Shown here: one piece after another, positions 9,692 to 22,800 of the stretch | Numbering within the stretch: position 1 is the first letter of the stretch | How the letters are laid out: the number at the start of each line of letters is the position of its first letter | Assembly (NCBI GenBank): GCA_946406115.1 | Contig: OX291550.1 | Coordinates: 20,560,722-20,624,721, forward strand | DNA from: Apoda limacodes | Taxonomy: Eukaryota; Arthropoda; Insecta; Lepidoptera; Limacodidae | DNA: 64,000 bases | Direction: 5' to 3' | Notes under the pieces: generated by a model | What the model was told of the DNA's origin: nothing | Seen by the model: the letters and a program-made list of their open reading frames with translations, nothing else | Databases searched by the model: none | Translations under genes and position numbers: made by a program

Positions 9692-11330
9692 TTGTAATAA
9701 CATAATATCTTGGAATAACGATCACACATGCAATAGTACATTGTGGTAAGGATGGTAAGAAAATTACTAACGAGCGATTATTAAGAAGCCTAATGCCGAA
9801 GTTTTAATGACTTGAGTTTGTAATTTCCGTCCCGCCTGTGTTCAACACAATGTTTTTTGTATGGGGCATATTTCATTTAAGCAAATCATATGTTTTAAAG
9901 CATAAAAGCAGCTAATTTAGTTCACTAGTAATCCGTTAAAAATTAAGCCATCTAAGAGTTGAACTTATGAGTAAGTTTATGATGTGGATTTATTCCTAAC
10001 ACCTGCTAAATTATGTAACATGTGATATATGATGCAAACATAAATTTCTTCATGAAATTACCAACTTACACTCACAACAAAGTGGTGTTCCTGTTCATCT
10101 TTCTTGGCTTTGTTTAGTCAAAGAATCTGCAACTTTTGACTTTTCACAATCTATATCTACAAATCCAGCTTTACTGCTCACAGCGCTTTCATTTCATATT
10201 CGTTTATATGCGTTCCGATTCAACAAACGTATGTTCCAACGTGGCGTGGCGTGCAATTAAAATTACAAAATAATGTCAAAAATCAAAGTAACGGACCAAA
10301 GTTAACAGAAGTTCAGTTAAGCGAAACCTCATTATAGATCTTAAAATCATCTACAAAAATGGTCCATATACTTTTTTTTCTAAGAATCACCATTCCTGAG
10401 ATAGCACGATTCTAAAAGTTAAAGGAGTCACATTCGACATGATATTGCACATTTTGACCTTCGACCCCGAATAACTTTTTACCACACATGGGATCGATGG
10501 GACTTTTGACACTTTATTTTTAATGGTGTACCCAAGCTCTGCACCAAAATTTTTGTTACTTGACCACTATTTTTATGTCTATTTTTTCCGGACTAAAATG
10601 TAAATAGCTTACATCTATTATGTAGTACATTTTTGAAATATTTTTTGTATGCGAAGAGTAAATTCAAAATATAATATGGCGTGGCTAGTAAACTGCTTGT
10701 TTTACGCCCTGTCACTAAATGTTTTAACTAATGTCTATCTACGTTCACGTGGGCGGCACAACACTATATAGGTCGTTTAAGAGCTATGTTCGTGAAATAT
10801 TTTTTGACTGGTATTTGTTTTTTTGTTTTATTAAATTATTGAAATGATTTTGTTTTCTTTTTGTGATCTGAATCCAAATTCCTATCCTTGTCATAACTAC
10901 TTATCCTTCTCCCTAACTTATTTATATTTGTAACAGTCTGTTAGTTTGTTTCTGATTTTAGGTAAAGAGATTTTTGGGGAAAATATAAAGTTTCTATAGG
11001 AATAACTATTAACGAATTTCAGATCGACGAATTTTAGCAACAGCTAAAGCTTGCTATAACACACTTCTTCATACTTAATTTGGTTATCAGTGTAGGATGT
11101 CTACGACAAGGACTTGTAGAAATCCCACGCCGAAAACTCGTATTTGGCACAAGCAGAGTCCTGGGCGAAAGCTAATTATTGTCATATAAAATTTTAATTA
11201 AATTTAGGTGCTGAAGGTAATTATTAAGCCGTTACATGATTAAAATATTTTATTTATAATAAAACATACCTTTTCATAATTCACATTCATCTCATTTTTA
11301 TATTTTAAACATGTTTTAGTACATACATAC
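9692..11330. other. Intergenic AT-rich sequence with repeat debris
   Basis: No exon or RNA gene was recognised. About 11000-11190 resembles the minus-oriented dispersed family with 'CCCACGCCGA' and 'GGTTATCAGTGTAGG', also seen near 2.1 and 47.0 kb. Confidence 0.4.
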
Positions 11331-11890
11331 GTTTAATATACACTGTTTTCTCTAAAGTTATGAAGAACAGTTTGTTATTAGTTATTTATATAAACAATTT
11401 TACTGAAATAACTACTTAAATTTAACATTATGTTTAACATAATGAATAACAACGTTCTTAACTGACTAGTAACATGCACTGGTATGTAAAATATTTCTAC
11501 ACTTTAATTTAACATTGCATTTGCTAGTAATTTAATTATTTAAAATTTGTACTGTAGTACATTATGGTCACGATTTTTTTTTAGGTACCTACTTAATTTC
11601 TACAATTTAATGTAACATGGCAATTTATTGCTATTATTTAAATTGCTTACAATTTCTACTCTAATACAATATACCACAATTAACGTTTTCTTTTAACATA
11701 TATAAGGTTTTCGATTTTAACATTTTAATATAAGATGGCAATTGCTAGTATAATCATAGTTTACGATTTGTATTCAAGTTTTATTTGGCGTAAACAATAC
11801 ACGTTTTTGATGTAACATGCCAATGATAGTATTATAATAGTTAACAATTTATACTCAAGACAATATGTGAACAATTAATGTTTAAGTTTT
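11330..11890. repeat. Degenerate AT-rich tandem repeat field
   Basis: Diverged copies of a roughly 110-120 bp unit recur: TGTAACATG.CAAT, GCTAGTA(T)AAT, a TTTACAATTT-type segment and ACTC(A/T)A..ACAATAT. Further copies follow the first 172-bp element. No coding frame. Confidence 0.5.
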
Positions 11891-11897
11891 CCTTTTG

Positions 11898-12069
11898 ACG
11901 TGACAACGTCTTATAAATTGGTTTGCCGGGTGACACTTCAAGAAACTGCGTTACGCTCCGCTCACGTTATGCGCTCACAATGAGAGCGAGTGAGAGGCAC
12001 GCGGCATGGTTAGCCCGCCTAAGAGCGAGAGAGACAGACATAAAAAGTGAAAGGCACAAGTTGTCACGT
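11898..12069. mobile_element. 172-bp element with inverted ends, copy 1
   Basis: Starts ACGTGACAAC and ends GTTGTCACGT, a 10-bp terminal inverted repeat. The body is GC-richer than the flanks, with CCGCTCACGTTATGCGCTCA and GAGCGAGAGAGACAGACA. It is the same length as, and apparently identical to, the copy 410 bp downstream. No clear target duplication. Either a MITE or one end of a composite element. Confidence 0.65.
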
Positions 12070-12307
12070 AAAACTTTCGCCCGTATACCGACTTTACAGG
12101 CAACCAGTTTTTTATATAATGTAGCAAATGCTAGTATTTATATTAATTTGTGCTTTTAGTTCAAATGATAGTGTTTCATCATCTTTCCTGATTGAAGCTG
12201 ATACGGATACTGCACATCTTACAGCTGGGAGTCGTTGTGTTAGGTTGTGCACATCACATTTGTGCTTAGAAAGAATTTCCTATCCTGAAAGAACCTTTAG
12301 TATTTTG

Positions 12308-12479
12308 ACGTGACAACGTCTTATAAATTGGTTTGCCGGGTGACACTTCAAGAAACTGCGTTACGCTCCGCTCACGTTATGCGCTCACAATGAGAGCGAG
12401 TGAGAGGCACGCGGCATGGTTAGCCCGCCTAAGAGCGAGAGAGACAGACATAAAAAGTGAAAGGCACAAGTTGTCACGT
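12308..12479. mobile_element. 172-bp element with inverted ends, copy 2
   Basis: Direct repeat of the element at 11898-12069, with the same ACGTGACAAC / GTTGTCACGT ends, the same 172-bp length and no difference seen by eye. The flanks differ outside the element. The near-identity implies recent duplication or gene conversion. Confidence 0.65.
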
Positions 12480-13662
12480 TACAATGTTAATAATATTACG
12501 ATTAATAGCAATGGTTTTTTTAAATTGTTTTATATTCGTCATCAATATAAATTTAAATTGCCAGTCAGTGTTGTCTTTTCCAACCTAGTGCAAGATGTTA
12601 TAATAATTGTTTTTTTTTTTAGAATTTCAATACTCATTTTCTGGCAACATGACAAAATAAAATATTTAATATCATTTAAAGTGTAAATTAATTAAACCCT
12701 CTATTTTTAGAAGGTCAGATTTACAAATGGTCATCCTTACAAACTTCTTTACGATCTACCTGGCAACAAACTTTTGAATCAGTTGTCAAAAATGAAACTA
12801 AGTAACTAGTAAGTCGTTTTATTAAATGCTGTGAACTACGCGAAACTAACGCCGCGCTATCGGGGAAAATTAAGTTTGCACTTGCACTAACCCATTCCAA
12901 CCATACTTCAATAAGCTACAAAATATCAAAAACTAGCCGATTTTAAACGCTTTTTCAAAAAAGGTGACCATATTTTGTACTATTACTATATTACTTAAAT
13001 ATAAAGTTTATAATTTTATTTTATTTACTTGAACAATATGATTTACATAATACACTTGAACTTAATTTTAGAGTTTAAAAAAGCAAATTTAGTTTAAAAT
13101 ACACTTGTAACTTGAAACTTTATGGAAATTAATATAAAGAAGTCCAAAAAACTATCCATATAAGTTCAAATGTTTAAATTATAAAGGCATTAAGAGTAAG
13201 TTTGATCCTATTGTCCATAACTGTTTATTGATTTGAATGAAAATTATGGACATGATTTATCGATAAATATTCAGGTCTGTAGGGTATCAGTTTTATATTT
13301 AATATAGGCTCAAAGTTAAGCAGTATTTTTCATAAAAATGGTCCCAAATAGTATTTTTAACACAATAAAAACATGTTTCAGGATTTTGAAAATCCCCAGA
13401 CATATTTTGCTTTTTCACCTGTCTACAAAAGTTCACGGTGGTTAATTTGTAAATATTAAAAATATCCTAATATCCTATCAACTTAAACCTTTTGCACTAT
13501 AAAGCTTGTCTAAATTTAATTTAGGAAATTTACAATTTCCTTAAATATTATTTTAACTTTTTTTTACTTATTATTGACAATTAATAAATAATTAATATCC
13601 TTATCACTAAGATTATAAAAGCGAGAGAGACATTCTTGACAATATGGGACATATTATATTTT
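12480..13662. other. AT-rich sequence downstream of both convergent genes
   Basis: No gene seen. It contains the 3' flank of the SLC17-like gene. A canonical AATAAA was not obvious on the minus strand just after the stop at 13663, so its poly(A) site is unassigned. Confidence 0.4.
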
Positions 13663-13893
13663 TTACTGAAAAGATTCGAGTTTTTTATTGGTCAATGCAA
13701 CAGCTTCTGGTCTCTGAATATTAATTTCATCACGAACCAAAGGGCCATGTCTCCAATCTTGTGGGTATCCAAACTGCCTGACGTCATCCCACCATTGTTG
13801 TTTGCCATCTGCCCAGATGCAGTATACTATATTGGTCCCAACAAGTACCACAAAACAAACCCAGAACGCCACTCGCCACTGAGCCAGGGTTGA
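13663..13893 (-). CDS. SLC17-like terminal exon 9 (helix 12 and tail)
   Basis: The acceptor is TTCTTTCAG. 76 codons plus TAA: STLAQWRVAFWVCFVVLVGT, then IVYCIWADGKQQWW and a charged tail ending KKLESFQ. The last helix is followed by the usual short cytosolic tail. Confidence 0.93.
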   Translation of the reverse strand, partial: STLAQWRVAFWVCFVVLVGTNIVYCIWADGKQQWWDDVRQFGYPQDWRHGPLVRDEINIQRPEAVALTNKKLESFQ

Positions 13894-16800
13894 CTGAAAG
13901 AAATTAGGTTTGTTTACAAATCAGGTTACAGATTAAAACATATTTCGTTTTTTAGCAGTTGTTATCTATATACCTACATGAAATAGATTTTAAAAACAAA
14001 TTAACATTTCAGTTTTCATTTCTCATTGTAGTTCTGTTTTATATACCACTAAGGTAGCAAACGAGATTCTAGTCCGTCTGATTGTAAGCGGTCATCGTGG
14101 CCTATGGACGCTTGCAACACCTGGGTCATCACTCGCGCGTTGCCGACCCATCTAATTTCAAATTCAAATATCTAATAACTTTTTCCTTGAATAACGCCAT
14201 ACATCCTTAGAGAAAACCTTCGCAGGGAGCACATTCCACAACACAAGCGTATGCGGGAGGAGGTTTCGCTGAAACCGCACTGTACGCTAACATTTACAAA
14301 ATTAATAACTGAAAAAAAAACTCACATCAGGGGTCAACAATCCAATAAGATATGGTGTAATTATTCCAGCAAATGTCGAAGTAGTATTGACTAGTGACGT
14401 CAGTGTTCCAGCGTAGTTCGGAGAAAGATCCAGCGCGTTCACCTTTAAAAAAAAATATAATGCATTCCAAGAAGATGCGGTTTTATCGCAATAGTACTTA
14501 AATACTATTAAATTTAAAAACCGTTCCCATTATATTTATAATTTTAGTCTGTATTCCGTTCTACTATTTATAGCAGTAACTGCTGTTTTTGGGACGTGGG
14601 CAAATTGTAAACGGCATGCGTAATTTTCAAAAATGAGTTAAGTCGCTTACACTTTACTTACTTAAGACAAGACGTCTTGAGTTTGGATGTTTTGGATAGT
14701 AATCACAAGCTTTGCTTAATTTGAGACCAGTTAGCGATGTGAATAATGTCCAGAAATATTTATTTAGTGCTTTGTACCTAGTGACCAAGTCATACATAAG
14801 TTACATTTGTGTATAATGTTGACTCGGAACCTAATATGGAACCTAATATTAAATCAAATATTTATATTTTAAAAATAGGCTTCGTTTCTACCTATGTATA
14901 TGCTGGGTCTATCTTTAAATTACTAGTAAGAAATTTATTTTGTTACGCACCATAACCTATATTGAAACAAAAACAGGAAACTGAAACGTTTCGTTTGATA
15001 GTTTGTACCTAAGACAAGGCCTGTGGCCACAGGCGTTTGTTGGATACACCCGCTGGGTGTTTTTGTAACTTCAATGGTCATTGTTAGCCTAATACCATTT
15101 TGATTGGCACGCTCGTATAAGATTTTTATACTATTTATTGCCTACGCAAGCGGCAATCGAAATATTAATGGCCCTGAAAACAATATTTACTATTACTATT
15201 GAGTTATAAAATCTTGATTTTAGAAGTAATAGGACCTTGGCTCTTAGAGCCACGTGGCCCATCTTACTTTTGCTACTTTGTTCGGTGCTTCATGCCTTGG
15301 CTTGACCTTTAGTTGTGATATATACAAATAACAGTTTTAGGATTTCGTACCCAAAGAGTGCCAACAGAGCCCTATCTTTATAAATATAATTCTACTGTAC
15401 GTTTGTATGTCACTGTACTCCTCCTAAACGGCTGGACCGATTTGATTTATTTTTTTGTATACGTTTGGGTGGCGCCCTGGATGGTTTAGATTCACAAATC
15501 AGCCCGGCAGATGGCGCTGCAGTCAGTATCATGCAGGACAACGTCTGCCCGGTCAGCTACTTATATATATATTACTAAGCATACGCAACCAGTCTATGGG
15601 CTTTATATTCAAAACCAAAGTCTGCAGAGGCTTAAATTTTCACAGAATATGGCGGAATTATTAATAATTAATAAAAAATAAAACAAAAATTAAGTACTTG
15701 AGTTAGTCCCCCAAACAATAAATATGTTTTTGCTGTTGTTGTTGTAACTCTATCGTAACAACAATCTTAAAACTTAAAGCTCTGTAGTAAAAATCATCCG
15801 TCCAGTGCGAGTTAAGGTCATGCATTCTAGGTATTAATCACTTGGAACTGTGACTGGAAAAGTCCGACTGGCACCGATTTTTTAACCGACTTCAAAAAAG
15901 GAGGAGGTTCAGATTATATATAAATTTGTTTATGTTTGCGCATAACTGTCATATATAGACGGATTGGCAAAATTCTTTTTTTATTTTGTAGTGAATTTAA
16001 CTTTTATACATATAAATCTACACATATAAAATGCTTTGTCCTAAATGATGAATCAACGCACAGTCTAAACCGCTAATCGTAGAGACCTGAAACTTGGAGG
16101 GTGTGTTCTTTGTATGACGTAGACATCCGATAAGAAAGGATTTTCCGAAATTCTTACCCTAAGGGGGTCCTATCTACTTCTAATTTTGCATTAAACTTTT
16201 TTAACAGAATTGATGGAATACGTGTTTCGTATTTTATTGAAATTCATCCCCTAACGGGGTTAAAAAGGTTTAGAAAGTAAATTTGGCGATGATTTGCTTC
16301 TAAGTTGATATCAATACTTCTTAGTGCTTTTGATTTAAATTACATTTCATTTTGTTACATGTTTGAAAACTCAATCCGATTTTATTCAAATAAGGTTAAA
16401 CTCACTTCAAAACATAAGCAAATACGCTTTAAAATTAGAATGTCTCGAAAGTCACCGTACTATATTAGTACCTCATTTGAAGGTTTCTAAGCTAAAAGAG
16501 GTTATGCACATTTTAGTTGTTGGTTTTTTTGTGTATAATAATACTTGTAGCTTTCTTTTTCTACCTATCTTTATATACAAGAATTACGTGTTACATTGTT
16601 TGTCCGCGATGGATTCCTAAACTACTGAACCGATTTTGATCAAACTTTGTAACTAGCTGTTATTTGATCCAATTTAAAAGATAGGATAGTTTTTATCTTG
16701 ATCTGTTAAGTGCGAGCCGGACTCGTACTCGTACTTTAGGTAAAAACCAACTTTACAGAGGGACGGCAGCGGAACAACGTTCGCCGGAACCGCTAGTATA

Positions 16801-19800
16801 CATATAATAAAAAATGCTTTGTCATGAATGACTGACTGACGGATCAACGCACAACCTAAACCGCTAATCGTAGAATCCTGAAACTTGGTGTGTAGTGTTA
16901 TTTGTATGACGTAGGTATCCGATAAGAAAGAATTTTCCGAAAGGGTCAAGTGCGAGTCGGACTCGCGCAATAAAGGTAAACCGATTGTAATTAAATTTTG
17001 GTAAGTTGTTCTACACACCCCGGGGAATGTTACTGAGAAAGAAAAAAAGAGTCAAGTGCGAGTCGAACTCGCGCAATTATGGTAAACCGACTGTAATTAA
17101 TTTTGTTAAGTTGTTTTTGAAACGCCGAGGAAGGTTTCTGAGAAAGACAAAAAGGTCAACTGCGAGTCGGACAGGGTCAAGTGCGAATCGGACTCGCGCA
17201 ATAAGTGTAAACTGATTGTAATGAAATTTTGGTAAGTTGTTATGCACACGCAATTATTACAACCTTTTCACAATAGGTTGGTGCGGAGGTTGTTTTTAAA
17301 AAAAGGAAACAAAGTTCGCCGAGACAGCTAGTGCATATATATTATACTAAGAAAATACCCAGAATCAAGACAAACACAAAGTTTATTATATTAATGTTTG
17401 TCCTGTAGGGAAATCGAACCGGCACTCTCGCATTAGCAGGCAGTCCCTACTACCAATAGAGCCACAAGGGGCCTTGTTGTCACTTTTATCATAATTTCTT
17501 AAGTCTCTTACCTTCATACCGCTGTAGAAACCTCCCATAAGAGCCATAGACAAGACGAAGTAAGCCATTGCAGCATTTCGATCACAGCCAGAATATGACG
17601 CTAAGATAATGCAGATGGCAGGTCCCGTTGCAGCTGAAAAAAATAATGTTATATTAGTTTTACAAAACGTTAACGCTGCGCCCTTCTCCGATGTGCAGTT
17701 TTCTGCTCGTTTTAAAATAGAATTATCTGTCCTGTAACAAGTTGATGACTGTGCATAAATAACATGCCTTTACACATTAATAACTAGAAACGTACTGTAT
17801 TTGTTTTAAGATATCTGTTAAAACATCGCTTAAAAAATAACGGCGGACCCTCTCTTTTTATTTTTTTTCCTATTTTTTATCCATAACTCGTTATCAGCTA
17901 GGAACTAGCAGGAACACAATTTATTTTATAAAATGGTTATTAAGTAACTATAAAGCTAGATAATTACTGTAATAGAACATCTATATCTTATGTAATGTTA
18001 TTATAATTAATTAATTTCCAATTTATACGTTAAGCTGCTATTTTGTAAGATATATCTGCCACAGAAAAATTAACATCGTCGATTTCAGCTTAACGCCCAT
18101 AAATCAAATGTATTTCAATATAAGGCGCCCTTCTAAAAATAGATATTAGTTCATAAAAGTAGAAGTGTTCTAAAATTCATATAATAAAGAATACCTTCAT
18201 GGTATCACAATCAGTGATCTTACAACCAATTGAATCGCTACCACAAAAAATGGCTTAAATTGTATCGTTACGTTTTTTATGGCCATACTAGTATTGTTGA
18301 CAGATAACTAATTAAACATTTCAAGACATTGGTCGCGTCGCGTTGCGTATCGTTGCTTGTAGTGACATGAGACTGCGCCTCAATCTAAACAATCGAATTA
18401 ATAAATGAATCGAATTAAATCTAAAAAAACAACAATTAAAGCAAAAAAGGAGATTCTTCACAATTCTACCCTCTTTTTTCTTTAAGTCTAAATCATAGTT
18501 ATCTTAATTTTAAGCAGGAATTAGGCTAACAAAAGAAGATAAGTACGAAACAATAAGCTTACAATTTACGTCTAAGATCATAATTTGACTCACCGATTGT
18601 TGTGTGTATAATTCTTCCAACTTTAATACTATGCCAATTTTTCTTGATACACAAATCACAGACAAACCCAAAGACGAATGAAGACACCCACATAGCAATA
18701 TAAGGTAAAGCTGATAATTTTCCAGTCGTTGCGATGTTATACTTTAAGACATCATGAGAATATTTTGGTAAATCGCTGACCATTGTATAATAACCCCAGT
18801 CATGGCCAACCTAGAGACAATTTTAATGATATTAATAACACAAAGGTTGGTGATGGCCCACGATTTTTGATTATACCTTGTGTCCTGGGTGGCAGAGTTT
18901 CAAACTTGGTGTATACTAATGATTCTTTCTTTATTTCTCAAGTAAATTGATTATTCACATCACTGGCTTTCGGTGAAGGAAAACATTGTGAGGAAACCTA
19001 CATAAGTCAGGAAAAACAAGACGTATGTAAAGTCTACAATTCCTACTCGATAGGGGTAGGGTAGGCTTTGCCCCAACAGGGAGGACGTGTAAGGCTGGTG
19101 ATAGAATAACAAAATAGATTCTAAACAAAGTTAAATAATTAGAAAAAGTGTTTGATTGTTAATTTTCTTTTATAAAATAATTAGCCACCGAGAGTTGGGC
19201 TGTTCAAAATGTTGAGCGTTGAAATCTCCCAAAATCACTAACTCTGCTCAGGGCTATTGCACAGAAACTTAATTAGTAGTCAATCACTGTTGCTTGAAAA
19301 GTCGAGTAATGTCCGTATCACCGGTGTTGTGTGATTTACCGGACGCACATTTCATTTTTCATATTCAATAGAAGGCAGCACCGCCTTGAAACGCAACCGG
19401 ATAATATAACAGACCATGAACAGAATAAAATACCTCCATTGCAAGTTTCTGGCAAATTATAATAATCAAGTCAGAATTGGCTTGGGGATGTAGAAATTTT
19501 TATTTAAAGATTTTAGTCTGAAACAAGCATAAATAAAATGGTGTCTGGAAAAACGACGGATTACGTTAGCAGACTATTGTTTTTAGTATGAAATGAGTTT
19601 GATTAAACAACTAACTAACAGAATCAATTAAAGGTAGTATGTCAATATACTTACAGCTGCACAAACTAAAGCCCAGACTGGTGCAGATCGAAGTATTCCC
19701 TTCCAGGGCACCGGATCCTTAACAGCCTTTAAATCAGCCGTTGTCACATTGTTGTTTAAGTAGTTAAGTTCCTTTTTAGAAATATATGGATGACTGTTAG

Positions 19801-22800
19801 GTGTACTGTAACACAATAAACTCTGAAATAAAAATATAAGACACTGTGTCAATATGTTTTAGAACAAAAAAAATTACATTTGTTAAATGAATTTAAGGAG
19901 CTGCATTATAAAAGAGTTGGGCCTTTATTATTCCTAGATTATCTGTAATAAGTACCACAGTTTTAATCTTTAATTTTGATTATAATAATGCGCATTATGG
20001 CATTATCCAAAATACTACTGAATCAACTTCACTCAAAAGTTTTTATTTTTAAAGTATCCTTTGATTAGTTAAATTTATCGTTGGAATTGCAAAAGATCAA
20101 AGTACTTACATCTAATTAATGTTTTATAATATTGATAAATAGTGTTTTAAAGTTCTGGTATTTTGGTATTACAATAAGTGATATTATTGCTAAAGATGAA
20201 GATTTCTACAGATATATAACCTAATTTTCCACGAAAAGTTACTTTTATTCGTCACAAAGTAGGTCCCTTATAATTATTTTAATTCATACATTTTAATGTG
20301 TTTGTAGTTTGAGAGGTAATTTTATCAGGTATTATTATGAATTTAGTAGGAGGACTACTATGCAGAGGATGTGGGCTCGATTCCCACACTGGACAAACAT
20401 TTATGTGATAAACATTTGTATTTGTCTTGAGTCTGGGTGTATTTATGTATAATATGTATGTTTACATTTATTTGTGTGCTGTTGTGTAGGTACGTTGACC
20501 TTACTCAAGAATTTATTTTAAACCTATTTAACAGCTGATTTTAAATTTGATAGACATTGCAGTTTCAGGTGAAAATAATAAAATTATTGTTTTTTATTAC
20601 TTTTTTAGTTAAAATGGGGTTGTGATACACGGTAATAGTCATTATCAGTAAAAAACGCTAAAAAAAGTACATAAAAATCATGAAAATTTTAACGCTATAA
20701 GGTTCAGAATCGTGTACTAAACCTATGGTTTCAGTTTTTGTCACGATGTCCCTTAAACCCTTTAGATGAGGGAATATGAGCACCTTGGTTAGGCCTCATA
20801 AATTCTGTATTTGGTATCATATTACTTCAATGATAACCTAAAGCAAGCACAGCCAGCAATAACATGGTAACCTTAACGCCGCAGCATCACCTGGAATCTG
20901 CGGTTTACCTAACTTCTTACTAATTTACAGCATGAATACCTTATGATGTTTGGGCTCATTGGAATGGTCTCAATGAAAAATTCATAGACAGATAGTGATC
21001 ATGGCCTGATGACTGAGCAGCTAATAAACATGAGTATAATTTTTTTAGGAATGCCCATCTACTTGTTCTTTCATTCGTTTAATCGATCATTTTTAGGGTC
21101 GGGTTTTTCTTTTATTTTAGATAATTTCTAACCTTAAGATCAAGTTAACTATGATTTAGACTAAAATAAAAAAGTAACAAGGTCAAAACATAGTGAAATG
21201 TCTCTTTGATTTGGTTGTGTATAACGCCTTTCTTATATTTTGTCCTTTTTCTGTTTACCTAATAAAACATGTAAGAAATAATGGATCATTCTCACTAGAT
21301 CCATAGTCCAGATCCATAATAGATCTAGTGAGAAAATTTTTTCTCATTAGATCTGTTTTCTAATAAACTGGATCTAATGAGTATTTTCATTGCCAATAGA
21401 TCTATTTTAAAAATAATGTTAAAATAAATTAGATCTAATGATAATATATTGTCTCACTAAATAGAATGTTTGAAAAAATATGTAATTATAGAAAATGATA
21501 CCTAATTATTAACGGAAATTATTAAATTTAAATTATTAATATATCATTTATAAATAAATAAATTAATTAAAATATAAATTATTAAACATTTCGATTGCTG
21601 TAAACATTTCGAGCTGCAAGTATCTAAATAGCTTTAAGTTAACAGCAATTCGTTTAATTTTTCTCCATTATTATTAAGAAACCAAGATTTTTTGACGGCA
21701 CGTCATAGGTACAGTAGTATATTTTTTATAAAAAAGGCATATTCATCAATAAAGGTTCGCCATCCCTGCCCTAGGGTTTGTTTGTCAAACTAGAAAGGAC
21801 TATATATCCGTAACTATTGATCGTAGACTAGTAGTTTCTTGACAGAAATGATACGTCTCATACGATCTTTATTACAGAATGACATCTGTCAAACTATAAA
21901 GAAATATATCTCGGTAACTTAAAACTTACTCGGGTACCTAAAATTTATCGTAGACTAGTAGTTTCTCTACAGAAATGACACGTCAAAAATAGAAAGGTTT
22001 AAGATGATAACTGTCATCCGAAATTAAGAACTTGATGAGAACTATCATTGCTGTGGAAAAATTACTAGTCTACGATCACTAGTTACCGAGATATATACCT
22101 TTCTAGTTTGACAGGTCTCATCCGAAATAAAGATCTTAATGAGACGTATAATTTTTGTGGAGAAACTACTTGTCTACGATCAACAGTTACGGAGATATAG
22201 ACCTTTCTAGTTTGACAGCTATCATTTGAAATAAAGATCTTGATGAGATCTATTATTTCTACTAGGGAAACTACTAGTCTACGATCAATAGTTACAGAGA
22301 TATAGACCTTTCTAGTTTGACAGATGTCGTTTGAAATAAAGATCTTGATGAGATCTATCATTTCTACTAGGGAAACTACTAGTCTACGATCAATAGTTAC
22401 AGAGATATAGACCTTTCTAGTTTGACAGATGTCGTTTGAAATAAAGATCTTGATGAGATCTATCATTTCTACTAGGGAAACTACTAGTCTACGATCAATA
22501 GTTACAGAGATATAGACCTTTCTAGTTTGACAGTTGTCGTTTGAAATAAAGATCTTGATGAGATCTATCATTTCTACTAGGGAAACTACTAGTCTACGAT
22601 CAATAGTTACAGAGATATAGACCTTTCTAGTTTGACAGCTATCATTTGAAATAAAGATCTTGATGAGATCTTTTATTTCTACTAGGGAAACTACTAGTCT
22701 ACGATCAATAGTTACAGAGATATAGACCTTTCTAGTTTGACAGATGTCGTTTGAAATAAAGATCTTGATGAGATCTATTATTTCTACTAGGGAAACTACT

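Noticed and set aside
11923..12159. Arg-rich frame shared by both 172-bp elements (also 12333-12686)
   Set aside because: The shared peptide simply reads the GC-rich repeat body. The frames diverge right after the element, with no start context or conservation.
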